IMG/VR virus record: IMGVR_UViG_3300010371_000051
Coordinates: 1 to 44,284 of that record
DNA from: a virus
DNA: 44,284 nt
Reading direction: 5' to 3' (one strand)
Position 1 is the stretch's first letter. Each line of letters begins with the position of its first letter. The notes beneath the pieces are model-generated. The model saw only the letters and a program-made list of their open reading frames with translations, ran no database searches and had not been told where the DNA came from. Positions 32,440-40,521 of the stretch are shown piece by piece. A program made the translations under genes and the position numbers.

Positions 32440-32651
32440 TCAGGCCCGATCATCAAGATGGCTTCAAATGTCCTAAATTCGTCAACGCGCTTGACAAGAC
32501 GAAATTCTACAAAGTCCAGATCGGAAGGCGTGACCTGTCAATCATTTGGACGCGCCCCGGCGTTTGGGTTGTCTCCCCGCAAGAACCCGGCGCACCTTCC
32601 GTAGAATGGATAATCGAACACGCCCAAATGTGGGTCAAGGAATGTGACTAA
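32436..32651 (+). CDS. Hypothetical protein, 71 aa
   Basis: I chose ATG 32436, in the ATGA overlap, over 32406. MIRPDHQDGFKCPKFVNALD, then strand-rich FYKVQIGRRDLSIIWTRPGV and a final helix. It is the last gene of the rightward operon and faces the convergent DUF4031 gene across a 16-nt gap. Function unknown. Confidence 0.65.
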   Translation: MIRPDHQDGFKCPKFVNALDKTKFYKVQIGRRDLSIIWTRPGVWVVSPQEPGAPSVEWIIEHAQMWVKECD

Positions 32652-32667
32652 GGAAGGGACGGGGAAC

Positions 32668-32952
32668 TTAATCCTCACCCCTTTGGCTTCGTTTGAAAGC
32701 AAGGTGCTGTTCACGGAACTTGATACAGAAGTCTCTACGTCCTAGCTCCACGGCCCCATACTTGACCGCTAGAACCCTTCGTGATGCTGTCAAGTCGTAA
32801 TGGTCACCTTGGAACCAAGTCTTTCTACATCCGATCTTTTCGGCCATCGCGTGTAGTTCATCTTCTGAGTCTGCTCGCATGTGACAAGCCCAATTAAATG
32901 GCCAACCTTTAACGTGTGGGGTTTCGAAAAGCGGATCAATGTAAACACTCAT
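32668..32952 (-). CDS. DUF4031 domain protein, 94 aa
   Basis: [20 protein letters not shown], then [40 protein letters not shown] and [10 protein letters not shown] reproduce the DUF4031 pattern end to end, at the typical length. The family is common in phages and actinobacteria, with no established function. It is the last gene of the ~10-kb leftward operon and overlaps the preceding gene by four bases. Confidence 0.85.
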   Translation of the reverse strand: MSVYIDPLFETPHVKGWPFNWACHMRADSEDELHAMAEKIGCRKTWFQGDHYDLTASRRVLAVKYGAVELGRRDFCIKFREQHLAFKRSQRGED

Positions 32953-33308
32953 TCCTCGTCCCTCAGTTCTTCTGGAATGGGCTCACCGGCAGGATATTCG
33001 TGTACTGTGACCCATTGGCCGTTGGAGAATGCTTTGACTTTGACCCCCGGTCTACCGCTTCGCCTAGCTCTTCTCATGACATTAGAAATAGAAACAGGCT
33101 TGGCAGGGTTGCCGTCCCATACCCAATCGGACTTTGGCGTGCTGGCTTGAGTTTCGGCGTCTTCCTGCGAGTAAAACACACACGCCCAGCCAGGGATTTT
33201 TTCGCCGTTCGGGTTCCATCCCTGACGCGACCAATAGGACACCTTCCTAGGCCAGCACTCAGGCGCTTCCGTAGTTCGTGGTTCAGTTGCTTCTTGACTT
33301 ACATTCAT
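32949..33308 (-). CDS. Hypothetical protein, 119 aa
   Basis: Starts [20 protein letters not shown]. Short strands ([37 protein letters not shown]) alternate with charged loops, and the C-terminus is acidic. No family recognised. Overlaps the DUF4031 gene by four bases. Confidence 0.65.
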   Translation of the reverse strand: MNVSQEATEPRTTEAPECWPRKVSYWSRQGWNPNGEKIPGWACVFYSQEDAETQASTPKSDWVWDGNPAKPVSISNVMRRARRSGRPGVKVKAFSNGQWVTVHEYPAGEPIPEELRDEE

Positions 33309-33311
33309 ACT

Positions 33312-33446
33312 TTATAATCTCCTTCTGTGTATCAATTCGTTGGTGTCACCGAATTGATTCCAAAGCAACTCATTAGGATAATAATCCCGTGTTCGGAAGT
33401 GCGTTGGATCGACATCACATAGTCTCTTGATTTGTTCAGGGGTCAT
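33312..33446 (-). CDS. Small protein, 44 aa
   Basis: I chose ATG 33446 (MTPEQIKRLCDVDPTHFRTR), with GGAGG upstream and an ATGA overlap with the previous gene. The remainder is DYYPNELLWNQFGDTNELIH. Possibly a small helical protein; function unknown. Confidence 0.6.
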   Translation of the reverse strand: MTPEQIKRLCDVDPTHFRTRDYYPNELLWNQFGDTNELIHRRRL

Positions 33447-33721
33447 GCTGCCTCCTCCTGCTTCGGTTGGTCGATTGCGTCGGCGAGTTGGAGGAGCGAC
33501 CAGGCTGGTACAAACCACACTTCGTCGTCTCCCCATTGCACTTGGTTCCAAGTCTTCGTAAATCGCTTACCGATCTTCTTTCTGGTACTTGAGTTGATCT
33601 TGATTACGACTGGAAACCCGTTGCCGGGTATTGCATTCGGAACTCCATTATCGAGGAGCACGACAAGGGCATCTTTAACCATCGTTCGAAGATGGGTGGC
33701 GAATGGATGGTTATTGTTCAC
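33443..33721 (-). CDS. Hypothetical protein, 92 aa
   Basis: The GTG at 33721 overlaps the previous stop and has GGAG upstream; an in-frame GTG at 33730 would add three residues. Basic mid-section (KINSSTRKKIGKRFTKTWNQ) and aromatic strand (VQWGDDEVWFVPAWSLLQLA). No family recognised. Confidence 0.65.
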   Translation of the reverse strand: MNNNHPFATHLRTMVKDALVVLLDNGVPNAIPGNGFPVVIKINSSTRKKIGKRFTKTWNQVQWGDDEVWFVPAWSLLQLADAIDQPKQEEAA

Positions 33722-33963
33722 TCTTCCCACTCCAATATTTCCCCGTCGGGAAATCGTTCTTCGATGTCTTCCTTGGCGGCCCGCATCAGGTCACGCAGGG
33801 CTTTGAGCGTCCTCGGGGTTGCTCCACCGCCGACCGCCGTGCAGAAGTGGACTTTGAATCCCCTGAAGGGGTTTGCGGCATCGTAGACAGTCACGTCTCC
33901 GTCATCGCTTTGGATGAGGCCCAGTACGCCGCCTTCCGAGTCGTGTAGTTTCAGGTGTTTCAC
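33718..33963 (-). CDS. Hypothetical protein, 81 aa
   Basis: MKHLKLHDSEGGVLGLIQSD, several strands, then a helix (ATPRTLKALRDLMRAAKEDI) and an acidic tail. Overlaps the MazZ-like gene upstream (ATGA). Function unknown. Confidence 0.65.
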   Translation of the reverse strand: MKHLKLHDSEGGVLGLIQSDDGDVTVYDAANPFRGFKVHFCTAVGGGATPRTLKALRDLMRAAKEDIEERFPDGEILEWEE

Positions 33964-34277
33964 GATGCTTCGCCTTCCTCTCGAATGTGTTCAACCGGCT
34001 CTCCGTCTATCGGCTTGGGCCACTTTCGTTCGAATCGGTTAATGTGCTGTTTGCGCTCTAATTGTCGGCAAATAGCGTATGGAGTGTGACCGGCTCTTTG
34101 GGCTCCGTCGAGCGCGATCATTACAATGTCGCACCACTCTTCCAGAGAATCCGGGCAATCGCGAATCTCTTCTATTTCCTTCTCAATGTGCTTAAGATTT
34201 CCTTCAGTTCTTGGACCGCGACCGAATGTTTCGAAACTCCATCGGCGTTGGGTGTTAAGCCATGTGAAGAGATTCAT
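33960..34277 (-). CDS. MazZ-like dNTP pyrophosphohydrolase (DUF550 family), 105 aa
   Basis: ATG 34277 overlaps the previous stop by one base. TQRRWSFETFGRGPRTEGNL, KHIEKEIEEIRD (a helix with the E-x-x-E metal set), then DSLEEWCDIVMIALDGAQRA, GHTPYAICRQLERKQHINRF and KWPKPIDGEPVEHI follow the DUF550 pattern, whose members include cyanophage S-2L MazZ. Family members hydrolyse (d)NTP to (d)NMP and pyrophosphate. The EExxD-type residues look complete. A nucleotide-pool role during phage replication is likely; the exact substrate cannot be read from sequence. Confidence 0.8.
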   Translation of the reverse strand: MNLFTWLNTQRRWSFETFGRGPRTEGNLKHIEKEIEEIRDCPDSLEEWCDIVMIALDGAQRAGHTPYAICRQLERKQHINRFERKWPKPIDGEPVEHIREEGEAS

Positions 34278-34837
34278 TAGCAGCCACGCTCCTTGAAATA
34301 TTCCTTCCAGCGTTGCCAACCTTGGTACGTGAAGAATCCCCAGTCTCGTACGTAGGGGCCGCGAATAACGAGGGTCCACGCTGGTTTGCCATCGATCAGG
34401 ACTACTCTGTGCCGGTGAGTTGCACGTCGGAAAAGGACCATGCCGGGCCACTTGCGCTTTCGGGAGCACATATCTCGCATGCTCCGATCATCAAAATTGG
34501 ATGCGAATGCATCAAGCGACGCGTATTCTATTTGCTCGCGGGTCGTAAATTTTCGACTTATACGGATGCTGACAAGTTCGTGGTACCGCGTCCAATTTGC
34601 GCCTTCGTACTCAATGAGGTCGGGAGTTGGCGTTTCCTCCTCGTACCCGCGCCACAAGATCAGGGACGCGAACGCCCACGGGTGATCATGGTGCTCGTCG
34701 GCGTCCGATCGGTGGAACTTGTGGATGTAAGCCGCGCCGAATCTCGTTTCGATCAGGCAAATACGGGTCAGGTAGGGCGATTCCCCATCACCCCGCGAGT
34801 CGCAACCCATGATCACCTTCTTGGTTAGAAGTCTCAT
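34277..34837 (-). CDS. Cupin-fold protein, 186 aa
   Basis: ATG 34837 with GGAG upstream. RFGAAYIHKFHRSDADEHHD, then HPWAFASLILWRGYEEE, gives the clustered His/Asp/Glu of the first cupin motif. The second half (KWPGMVLFRRATHRHRVVLI) carries the remaining His. The core is a metal-binding beta barrel. Related phage proteins are annotated only as cupin or RmlC-like; catalysis is not known. Confidence 0.75.
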   Translation of the reverse strand: MRLLTKKVIMGCDSRGDGESPYLTRICLIETRFGAAYIHKFHRSDADEHHDHPWAFASLILWRGYEEETPTPDLIEYEGANWTRYHELVSIRISRKFTTREQIEYASLDAFASNFDDRSMRDMCSRKRKWPGMVLFRRATHRHRVVLIDGKPAWTLVIRGPYVRDWGFFTYQGWQRWKEYFKERGC

Positions 34838-35160
34838 CGACCCAACTCCTGGAGTGTCCAATCCTTCAGGGCCTTCATTATTTCGGCAGGCAGTTTGTTT
34901 TGAACGGCTACCCCGTTGACGATGACCTCGATGCAAACGGTGTCCATGCGCCCAGTCAGGTCCGTGATATCGACACCTAGAGCCGAGGCGTAGGCCACTA
35001 GCTTATTAAGGGTGACGTTCTGATTCCCGGCTTCAAGATTAACGACCGACGTTCGAGACAGTCCAACCCTTGCGGCTAACTTGTCTTGCCTTAATCCCAT
35101 CCTGATTCGATGCAGGCGCACGTTTGCGCCAACCCGTTTGCATTCTTCGCTTGCTTTCAT
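34834..35160 (-). CDS. XRE-family HTH regulator, 108 aa
   Basis: ATG 35160 (MKASEECKRVGANVRLHRIR). The helix-turn-helix reads GLRQDKLAARVGLSRTSVVN followed by LEAGNQNVTLNKLVAYASAL, a standard HTH_3 domain. The C-terminal ~40 residues (VNGVAVQNKLPAEIMKALKD) may dimerise. It is embedded in the middle of a leftward operon rather than at its head, so it looks more like a regulator of other phage or host genes than a lysogeny repressor. Confidence 0.85.
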   Translation of the reverse strand: MKASEECKRVGANVRLHRIRMGLRQDKLAARVGLSRTSVVNLEAGNQNVTLNKLVAYASALGVDITDLTGRMDTVCIEVIVNGVAVQNKLPAEIMKALKDWTLQELGR

Positions 35161-35171
35161 TTCACCCACGT

Positions 35172-35654
35172 TTAACCACTCTCCTTGCCGCCACGTTTGC
35201 ACGTGAAGCACAAAGTGCCCCTCTCGTTAACTGGCTTTTTGCATTCGCAGTTGAGGCAAGCACAAGTGAATCCCGTTGGCTTCGGCGCTTCGTTTTTCTC
35301 CCACAGGGATTGCATCCCCATGACTGAGTTGGCCCAGCTTTGAAGCTTGAATTCGTCTATGTCGGGGTAGACATCGCGGAATAGTTCCCGCATCCTGCCA
35401 CCGGAGATCGAGCCGGTACAGAACGCCATTGCAACCATGAAGCCTTCGATGAAAGCTTTGGTTTCCGGCGTTGATTTAGGCGTGACGCCTAAGACATTGA
35501 GTTGATAAGGGTCTTCCTTTTGCAGTCGCCACTCGGGAATGTCGAACTCCTGACATGTGAAGTCGTGGGCGTAGGCGGCTCGCTCAAGAGCTGTGTACCC
35601 GCATGGGTTGTGACCGATCTTGGCTTTCGGTAAGGGGTTAGTTTGTTCGTTCAT
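35172..35654 (-). CDS. Protein with N-terminal helical domain and C-terminal zinc ribbon, 160 aa
   Basis: ATG 35654 with GGAGG. Helical core (ETKAFIEGFMVAMAFCTGSI; RELFRDVYPDIDEFKLQSWA) and a Cys-rich end (TCACLNCECKKPVNERGTLC, then FTCKRGG), consistent with zinc binding. No exact family recognised. Overlaps the previous gene by four bases. Confidence 0.65.
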   Translation of the reverse strand: MNEQTNPLPKAKIGHNPCGYTALERAAYAHDFTCQEFDIPEWRLQKEDPYQLNVLGVTPKSTPETKAFIEGFMVAMAFCTGSISGGRMRELFRDVYPDIDEFKLQSWANSVMGMQSLWEKNEAPKPTGFTCACLNCECKKPVNERGTLCFTCKRGGKESG

Positions 35655-36145
35655 GCTGCGTCCTCCATAAGCTTTGGTTGAGTCTGTAACTCTAAAATTT
35701 TCGCATCTAACCACTTGCGATAAGCGGTTTTGCACCATGAGTACTTGAGGCCGTCTGCGAGCCAGATCGTCTCACCGTGATACTGAGTTCCGTGGTCTTC
35801 GTAACAGCCAGTTTCAGCGCACTTACCGCCTTCTGATATGCCACAAGACCCGTTTTCATCGTGGGGGAACATGGACTCGTACGCCTTAAAGAAAGCCTCT
35901 TTTGTCGGATAGGAGCACCCGGTTCCCTTACAGTACGGGCATGAATTGGGCGAGTGGCAGTGATAGCCAATACCTGTACCATCGCAGTGCCCACAAGGCT
36001 CGAAGCCTTCAATCTCGTGCGCTAGATGGATGATAATTTGCTTCAGCTCAGCCTTAGCCGCGACCCGCCAAGCCTGCCTTGCGGTCGCAAATCCTTTACC
36101 GCAAGCGAAGTACCTATTCACCTTTCGACAAGTGACATGACTCAT
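35651..36145 (-). CDS. DnaJ-like Cys-rich zinc-finger protein, 164 aa
   Basis: CGHCDGTGIGYHCHSPNSCP and CPYCKGTG are two CxxCxGxG repeats as in the DnaJ central zinc domain, but there is no J domain. Extra Cys residues around ENGSCGISEGGKCAETGC may form another site. The protein is probably a zinc-binding adaptor. ATG 36145 overlaps the previous stop (ATGA). Confidence 0.75.
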   Translation of the reverse strand: MSHVTCRKVNRYFACGKGFATARQAWRVAAKAELKQIIIHLAHEIEGFEPCGHCDGTGIGYHCHSPNSCPYCKGTGCSYPTKEAFFKAYESMFPHDENGSCGISEGGKCAETGCYEDHGTQYHGETIWLADGLKYSWCKTAYRKWLDAKILELQTQPKLMEDAA

Positions 36146-36342
36146 TCGGAACCGCCATTGATTACCATCAGTGCTTGTCGAGCTGCCGCACGTATTACGC
36201 TTTGCACTCCTTCATATGGATCACATGCTGAAGCTCTCAGTAGAGCGCAGCAATTAGACGGTAGATGGTGTGGGCACTTCGAGCAGTCCACTTTTTTCAT
36301 AACACCAAGCATTTGCGATAGAGCGCAAGGTATGCGCCTCAT
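36142..36342 (-). CDS. Small Cys-rich protein, 66 aa
   Basis: ATG 36342 overlaps the previous stop; MKKVDCSKCPHHLPSNCCAL at 36300 is a possible shorter start. The four Cys and two His in DCSKCPHHLPSNCC could form a zinc knuckle. Function unknown. Confidence 0.6.
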   Translation of the reverse strand: MRRIPCALSQMLGVMKKVDCSKCPHHLPSNCCALLRASACDPYEGVQSVIRAAARQALMVINGGSE

Positions 36343-36770
36343 GTTCCAACGCTCCCATCATTGTTTCTACAAGGGCTTGTGCCGCAAAATAAATGACATG
36401 GAGGACAGCCCTCGGTCACACCAACACAAAACGCTGTAAGCTTCGCTGCCTTCAAACGATCGATGCGATCCGTAAGCCCGAACATCTCTTTAAGCGCGTA
36501 GTAATGCCTCCACTTGTCAGGCTCGTTTTCCCACTGGCAGAAGTCTGATAGGAACTCTAGGAGCATTGGCGCAGCGGTGACGAGTTTCGCTACATCGCTG
36601 CCTTCTGCGAGCGGCTCTAGTATGCCGTCTGAACCGCAAGTTTCTAGCCCATTCTCGCCCGAGCAGAGAACTACCTTGCAGTGGCCCCCGCGCTGCATAA
36701 TCATGGGGCCGCTTCCGAAGTCGCGGAGGTCCCAGGCTGGGGCGGTGATTGGTCTTGGATCTAGGCTCAT
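36339..36770 (-). CDS. Hypothetical protein, 143 aa
   Basis: ATG 36770 in an ATGA overlap. N-terminus SLDPRPITAPAWDLRDFGSG, central helix (SDVAKLVTAAPMLLEFLSDF) resembling a common phage motif with VTAAPMLLE, and a C-terminal Cys-rich piece (CPPCHLFCGTSPC). Similar proteins turn up in phages without a known role. Confidence 0.7.
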   Translation of the reverse strand: MSLDPRPITAPAWDLRDFGSGPMIMQRGGHCKVVLCSGENGLETCGSDGILEPLAEGSDVAKLVTAAPMLLEFLSDFCQWENEPDKWRHYYALKEMFGLTDRIDRLKAAKLTAFCVGVTEGCPPCHLFCGTSPCRNNDGSVGT

Positions 36771-37126
36771 TCCCAATCACCACCTGGGAAATCAAGTGCG
36801 GATTCTCGCTTAGCGACTTCGATGTTGTCTCGATAGTTTTGTATTGCCCATTCAAGCGGTTTGAGTGGATCTCGAATTAGATACGTCGGGCGATCCGAAT
36901 TAAGATCGTTATTGGCTTTGAACATTCGCTGTTCAAGAATCTCAATAAGGTCATCGCCGTTCTCCCAGTCCTCTTGATCTTTTTGAGTCATACCTAGCAA
37001 AAAGGCATCAATAACCGAAATTACATTAACTTCGTGGGCAACCCTGACGCATCGGAGAATGTCCGTATTCAGGTCTGCTTCGGTAAATACATTATCGTCG
37101 CTTGGTTCTTGTGGTGCTTCGCCCAT
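36767..37126 (-). CDS. Hypothetical protein, 119 aa
   Basis: Acidic helical protein: MGEAPQEPSDDNVFTEADLN, then RVAHEVNVISVIDAFLLGMT. No motif recognised. Coupled to both neighbours by small overlaps. Confidence 0.65.
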   Translation of the reverse strand: MGEAPQEPSDDNVFTEADLNTDILRCVRVAHEVNVISVIDAFLLGMTQKDQEDWENGDDLIEILEQRMFKANNDLNSDRPTYLIRDPLKPLEWAIQNYRDNIEVAKRESALDFPGGDWE

Positions 37127-37323
37127 TAGTTTTTCAAAGCCTCCTGAAGGCGAATCAAGGCGGTTATGGTTAGCTGCAACTTGTGCTCGTTGATGTCGAA
37201 AAGTACGAGCCCAGGATCTAGGCTTATCGCTTCTGACAGTGTGATTTCACCGGTTGTCGCACCGGGAAACGGGGTTGACGGGTACGTGTCTGTTAGGTCC
37301 ATTCGGCGGGTTTTGAAGCTCAT
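37126..37323 (-). CDS. Hypothetical protein, 65 aa
   Basis: MSFKTRRMDLTDTYPSTPFP, short strands, and a C-terminal helix (KLQLTITALIRLQEALKN). Coupled by overlaps. Function unknown. Confidence 0.6.
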   Translation of the reverse strand: MSFKTRRMDLTDTYPSTPFPGATTGEITLSEAISLDPGLVLFDINEHKLQLTITALIRLQEALKN

Positions 37324-37628
37324 GAAATTCCTTCCTTAGTTACGTAAGAGTAGTAAGTTCCAACTTTTACGACTGTCCATCCTAGGGGCTTTAGGAACTT
37401 AGCATGGGCGTTGGCCACCTTGAATGTCGATATCCCATCAACCCTTACGCGCCCCCACTCTCGGATTCCGTGAAGTCCGTTGCCACTGACTGCGTACGGT
37501 TGAACTTCTTCGGTCCCTTCGAATATCCAACCAATCTCAACGTGACGCGCGAACCCGAAAGAGTATCTTTCTTCGCGCCAAACGAACCCAGGTCTATTCT
37601 TGCCTTTACGTGTTTTCGAAATTGTCAT
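37320..37628 (-). CDS. Hypothetical protein, 102 aa
   Basis: Basic N-terminus (MTISKTRKGKNRPGFVWREE) followed by strands (ARHVEIGWIFEGTEEVQPYA; VVKVGTYYSYVTKEG). No family recognised. Its ATG overlaps the NUMOD3-like stop. Confidence 0.6.
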   Translation of the reverse strand: MTISKTRKGKNRPGFVWREERYSFGFARHVEIGWIFEGTEEVQPYAVSGNGLHGIREWGRVRVDGISTFKVANAHAKFLKPLGWTVVKVGTYYSYVTKEGIS

Positions 37629-37798
37629 TTACGTCGCCTGTTTGTATTCCCCATCATCGCCTCAGAGATTAAGGATTTAGTCATCTCTGAGTGCTTAGGC
37701 TGAGTCTTTGCCTTAGTTGTCCAGACCGGATTATTCGCCCTAGCTCGCTTCATCGAGTCCGATATCTTCTGCCTGATTGCGTCGGATGTTTCCCTCAT
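37625..37798 (-). CDS. NUMOD3-like mini-protein, 57 aa
   Basis: MRETSDAIRQKISDSMKRAR, then KHSEMTKSLISEAMMGNTNR, has two copies of the nuclease-associated NUMOD3 pattern (HSE-TK--IS-A--G). In homing nucleases this module binds DNA, but no nuclease domain is attached or adjacent here. It starts at 37798 in the stop of the previous gene (ATGA) and ends in the start of the next. Confidence 0.6.
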   Translation of the reverse strand: MRETSDAIRQKISDSMKRARANNPVWTTKAKTQPKHSEMTKSLISEAMMGNTNRRRK

Positions 37799-38040
37799 TT
37801 ACTATCTCCTTTGGGCCAATAGCTACCCTCGTCTCGATGCAATCTCCCCTCGCATTTAGGACACTGAAGAGGCATCACGGATTTAGTCGCAGCTTGCCAA
37901 GTTTCCCAATGGAGGATGACGGTGGGCATTATGTAACTTCCGTCTGGATACACTGCAAATAGGTCCGCGTGACTTCCAAAGTAAGACTCAAACGCTTCCG
38001 CAAAGTAGGCTTCGAAGTTGGATCTTGTTAAGTCGTTCAT
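37795..38040 (-). CDS. Hypothetical protein, 81 aa
   Basis: ATG 38040 with AAAGGAGA upstream. Helix-rich start (NDLTRSNFEAYFAEAFESYF), strands (DLFAVYPDGSYIMPTVILHW), then a single CxxC (LQCPKCEGRLHRDEGSYWPK), possibly half of a zinc site. Located between the exonuclease and the NUMOD3-like gene. Function unknown. Confidence 0.65.
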   Translation of the reverse strand: MNDLTRSNFEAYFAEAFESYFGSHADLFAVYPDGSYIMPTVILHWETWQAATKSVMPLQCPKCEGRLHRDEGSYWPKGDSK

Positions 38041-38630
38041 GTACTCTCCTTTGCTTGTGCAGGGTCGCACTCAATAGCCGCAAAGACTTTCCCGGCCAAA
38101 ATCGCGTCCTCTAAAGCCCCGTGCACATCCGAACCACGACTTAACCCGAAGTGAGTCGACACGGAGTCAAGCGAGTATTTATCAATCTTCAGCGCATCCA
38201 TAGCGAGCATTCTCACGCACTGCCACGGACCCAAAAACGGCGCAACGAATGATTCGAACGACCTTGTTTGCTGGTTCCATGTCCCAGCCATGAACAGCAA
38301 TTCCGAATAAAACGAAAGATCAAAGGGGGCGTTAAATGCCACCACAGTTAAGCGCCTAGCGTCATGAGTCACTGCCCATTCCATGAGCGTTTGGCAAGTC
38401 TGAAAAGCTGGCGCACCGCCTTTAATCTTCTTCCAGGTCGTACCGGATACCTCCAACGCAACCACGTCATATACCCTCGTTATTCTCCCATCTCGCATTG
38501 GTGGAGCAATGATTATCTCAAATGACTCAATCTCGGTCCCGTCATCCATAAGGGCTACCCCAATGGATACGGGAGCATTAACCTTCGAGTCAAGGCCCGA
38601 TGTTTCGAAGTCGATCGCAACGTACCTCAT
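38037..38630 (-). CDS. DEDDh 3'-5' exonuclease, DnaQ/RNase T-like, 197 aa
   Basis: Exo I motif DFET (Asp7, Glu9), Exo II in AFNAPFDLSFYSELL, and Exo III HGALEDA with catalytic His and Asp, so the DEDDh set is complete. It is free-standing with no polymerase domain. These enzymes chew single-stranded 3' ends; here it probably trims recombination or replication intermediates. It is located directly after RecT in the leftward operon. Confidence 0.9.
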   Translation of the reverse strand: MRYVAIDFETSGLDSKVNAPVSIGVALMDDGTEIESFEIIIAPPMRDGRITRVYDVVALEVSGTTWKKIKGGAPAFQTCQTLMEWAVTHDARRLTVVAFNAPFDLSFYSELLFMAGTWNQQTRSFESFVAPFLGPWQCVRMLAMDALKIDKYSLDSVSTHFGLSRGSDVHGALEDAILAGKVFAAIECDPAQAKEST

Positions 38631-39637
38631 GCTCGCATCCCCTCAGCGAACCCATACAATGCCGCCTTGTCTGCAACCCCAGCGGCTTTAGCTTGCGCCT
38701 GTACATTCTCGGGTTCAAGATTGTTAGATTCGCACCAAATAACAAAATCAAGCCGTTCATTTTCGGGCATACCGAGTTCTAGCGTTAGGGGGATAGGCGC
38801 GCCGAACGCGTTTTCGTCAATGATTGCGCCCTTTGCTTTAGCCTTATCCTTAACCCCGTTGACGCCTTTCGTCGGTTCCGATGGTCCGGGTAATTCTAGG
38901 GCTTCGGGAATGTCGAATTCGAGCAGAGACATATCTCCCGTGTCGATCGCGTCGTCTAGGCGTTCGGCCTTTGCCATCTCGATTGACTTTGGAATAAGCT
39001 TCGTGCCGTTTCTGATGGCGGTCTTCATGTACATGGCCGCTGTGTCTGTATTCCAGGGAGAATAGGCGCTGCTGCTTCCATCTGCTCTCTGCCGAATGCG
39101 GTCTAGTTGCTTGCGGTTAAGCACCTTGAAACTCTTGCTACCGTCCTTCATTCCCACGACCATGTAGGCGTAGATAATCTTGGATGGATCAATATCGTCC
39201 CCGTTGGGAATGTGCTTGAGTTTCGGGTCGAGGCCAAGTTCGAATTCGAAAAGATCATCCTGGTATACGACCTCGGCCGTAAGGAAGGAAACCATGCCCG
39301 AACGATACGCCAAATCGACATACCCCCGGTAGTCGATAATGAGTTGCGCTTCCCATATTGGCGGGTTCATCTTGTTGTTCTTTCGAGGTACGAGGTGCGC
39401 AAGTTGCAAAGCGCTTCCCGGCTCGAATCCGAGTTCCGCGCCTTGCATGACGGCGCGAACTATGCTCTGGGTCGTGCACTGCAACAACATCGGGTTTCGG
39501 GTAGCCGCGCCAAGTGCGACCTTGATTAAGCGTTCGGCGGTTACCCGCTTGGCGGCGACGGCGCTAAAGGAGTTTCGCGCCTTTTCGAGCGCTTGGAGCA
39601 ATCTTTGCTCAGGACGGACTAGTTCATCATTTGCCAT
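38627..39637 (-). CDS. recT: RecT single-strand annealing protein, 336 aa
   Basis: SIVRAVMQGAELGFEPGSAL, QLAHLVPRKNNKMNPPIWEA and QLIIDYRGYVDLAYRSGMVS are the RecT family core. It ends with a charged linker and a small helical C-terminal segment. RecT coats single-stranded DNA exposed by the partner exonuclease and anneals it to a homologous strand. Its ATG follows the YqaJ exonuclease stop by a few bases, the usual pairing. Confidence 0.95.
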   Translation of the reverse strand: MANDELVRPEQRLLQALEKARNSFSAVAAKRVTAERLIKVALGAATRNPMLLQCTTQSIVRAVMQGAELGFEPGSALQLAHLVPRKNNKMNPPIWEAQLIIDYRGYVDLAYRSGMVSFLTAEVVYQDDLFEFELGLDPKLKHIPNGDDIDPSKIIYAYMVVGMKDGSKSFKVLNRKQLDRIRQRADGSSSAYSPWNTDTAAMYMKTAIRNGTKLIPKSIEMAKAERLDDAIDTGDMSLLEFDIPEALELPGPSEPTKGVNGVKDKAKAKGAIIDENAFGAPIPLTLELGMPENERLDFVIWCESNNLEPENVQAQAKAAGVADKAALYGFAEGMRA

Positions 39638-39642
39638 AATAT

Positions 39643-40521
39643 TTAAGCCTTAGCTGATTTGTAGGGAACTCGGAAGCTTCGTTTGCCGTTCTTGTCGGCC
39701 TTCCAAGTGAAGTCGTTTACGCAGGTTTCGAGGACGGATGCATGGCCCATGAATCCCTTCAGAATATTCTTGAGGCGGTCTACCTCTAGTTCTGCCTTAT
39801 CGAGGGCCGGGAGCGCCTCACGGATCAATTGTGCAGCGATGGCGTCATGTTCCTCGTCCGTGTTCGTTTTCCCGCCATTGTCGTACGAATATTGGGTCTT
39901 GACCCATCGGGAGTCAGGCTCATATCCAGACAGAGGAGGAGGAACGTCGGCCAAGTAGTAGTCCTTGTAGAACGCCTTGGCGCGGGTTCCGAGCATGTTG
40001 ATTAGGTCTTCATCGCGAACGATCTTGAATATCTCGAATCGAGAATTGTCGATCAGGACTGCAAGGTAGCAAAGGGCCTTCCCGGTGATGGCCAATTGCC
40101 ACTGGCACTGAATTACGTATTGGTCGGGCACCTCATCAGATCCCCCAAGTCCGAAGTTTTGACCGCTGAAGAATCCTGCGGTCTTGCACTCGAGAAGCGC
40201 GTCCTCGCCAATGACTTCATAGTCGGGAGTGGCCCCGAAATAGCTAACATTGGGATGCGTCGTGAACTCCGACTTCTTGAGTTTCTTCTTGGTTCGTTCC
40301 CGAAAGAGCCGCGCCACGATCGGCTCAAGATGGTTCCCGATTTGCATAGGGAGATTGACTTCAGGAGTGTAAAGGCCCTTCATCTCTAACCAGACTTGAT
40401 GCGCTGTTGCGTATGGATGAAGGTCCATAATCGCGGCGATGCGCGTAGCTGTAATGCAAGGCCGACGCTTTTCGAGCCAGATTTCTTGCTTGGTCTGCTT
40501 CTTAACGCCTGAGTTAGCCAC
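39643..40521 (-). CDS. YqaJ-type (lambda Exo-like) exonuclease, 292 aa
   Basis: RRPCITATRIAAIMDLHPYA, then GNHLEPIVARLFRERTKKKL, and the catalytic core FGATPDYEVIGEDALLECKT (D...E-x-K) with VPDQYVIQCQWQLAITGKAL follow the YqaJ pattern. Expected role: degrade 5' strands from double-strand ends to load RecT. It forms a two-gene recombination unit with RecT. Confidence 0.95.
   Translation of the reverse strand: MANSGVKKQTKQEIWLEKRRPCITATRIAAIMDLHPYATAHQVWLEMKGLYTPEVNLPMQIGNHLEPIVARLFRERTKKKLKKSEFTTHPNVSYFGATPDYEVIGEDALLECKTAGFFSGQNFGLGGSDEVPDQYVIQCQWQLAITGKALCYLAVLIDNSRFEIFKIVRDEDLINMLGTRAKAFYKDYYLADVPPPLSGYEPDSRWVKTQYSYDNGGKTNTDEEHDAIAAQLIREALPALDKAELEVDRLKNILKGFMGHASVLETCVNDFTWKADKNGKRSFRVPYKSAKA

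Noticed and set aside
33960-34277. Claim that this phage has a 2-aminoadenine (Z) genome
   Set aside because: Only the MazZ-like gene is present in the window; this family also occurs in phages with ordinary DNA.
34313-34828. Plus-strand 171-codon ORF
   Set aside because: Antisense to the cupin gene, which has clear family motifs and coupled neighbours.
34834-35160. XRE protein as a lysogeny repressor
   Set aside because: It is in mid-operon rather than at a divergent promoter, and no integrase or excisionase is visible; temperate lifestyle is not supported here.
39107-39529. Plus-strand 140-codon ORF
   Set aside because: Antisense to recT; no plausible start and no protein family pattern.
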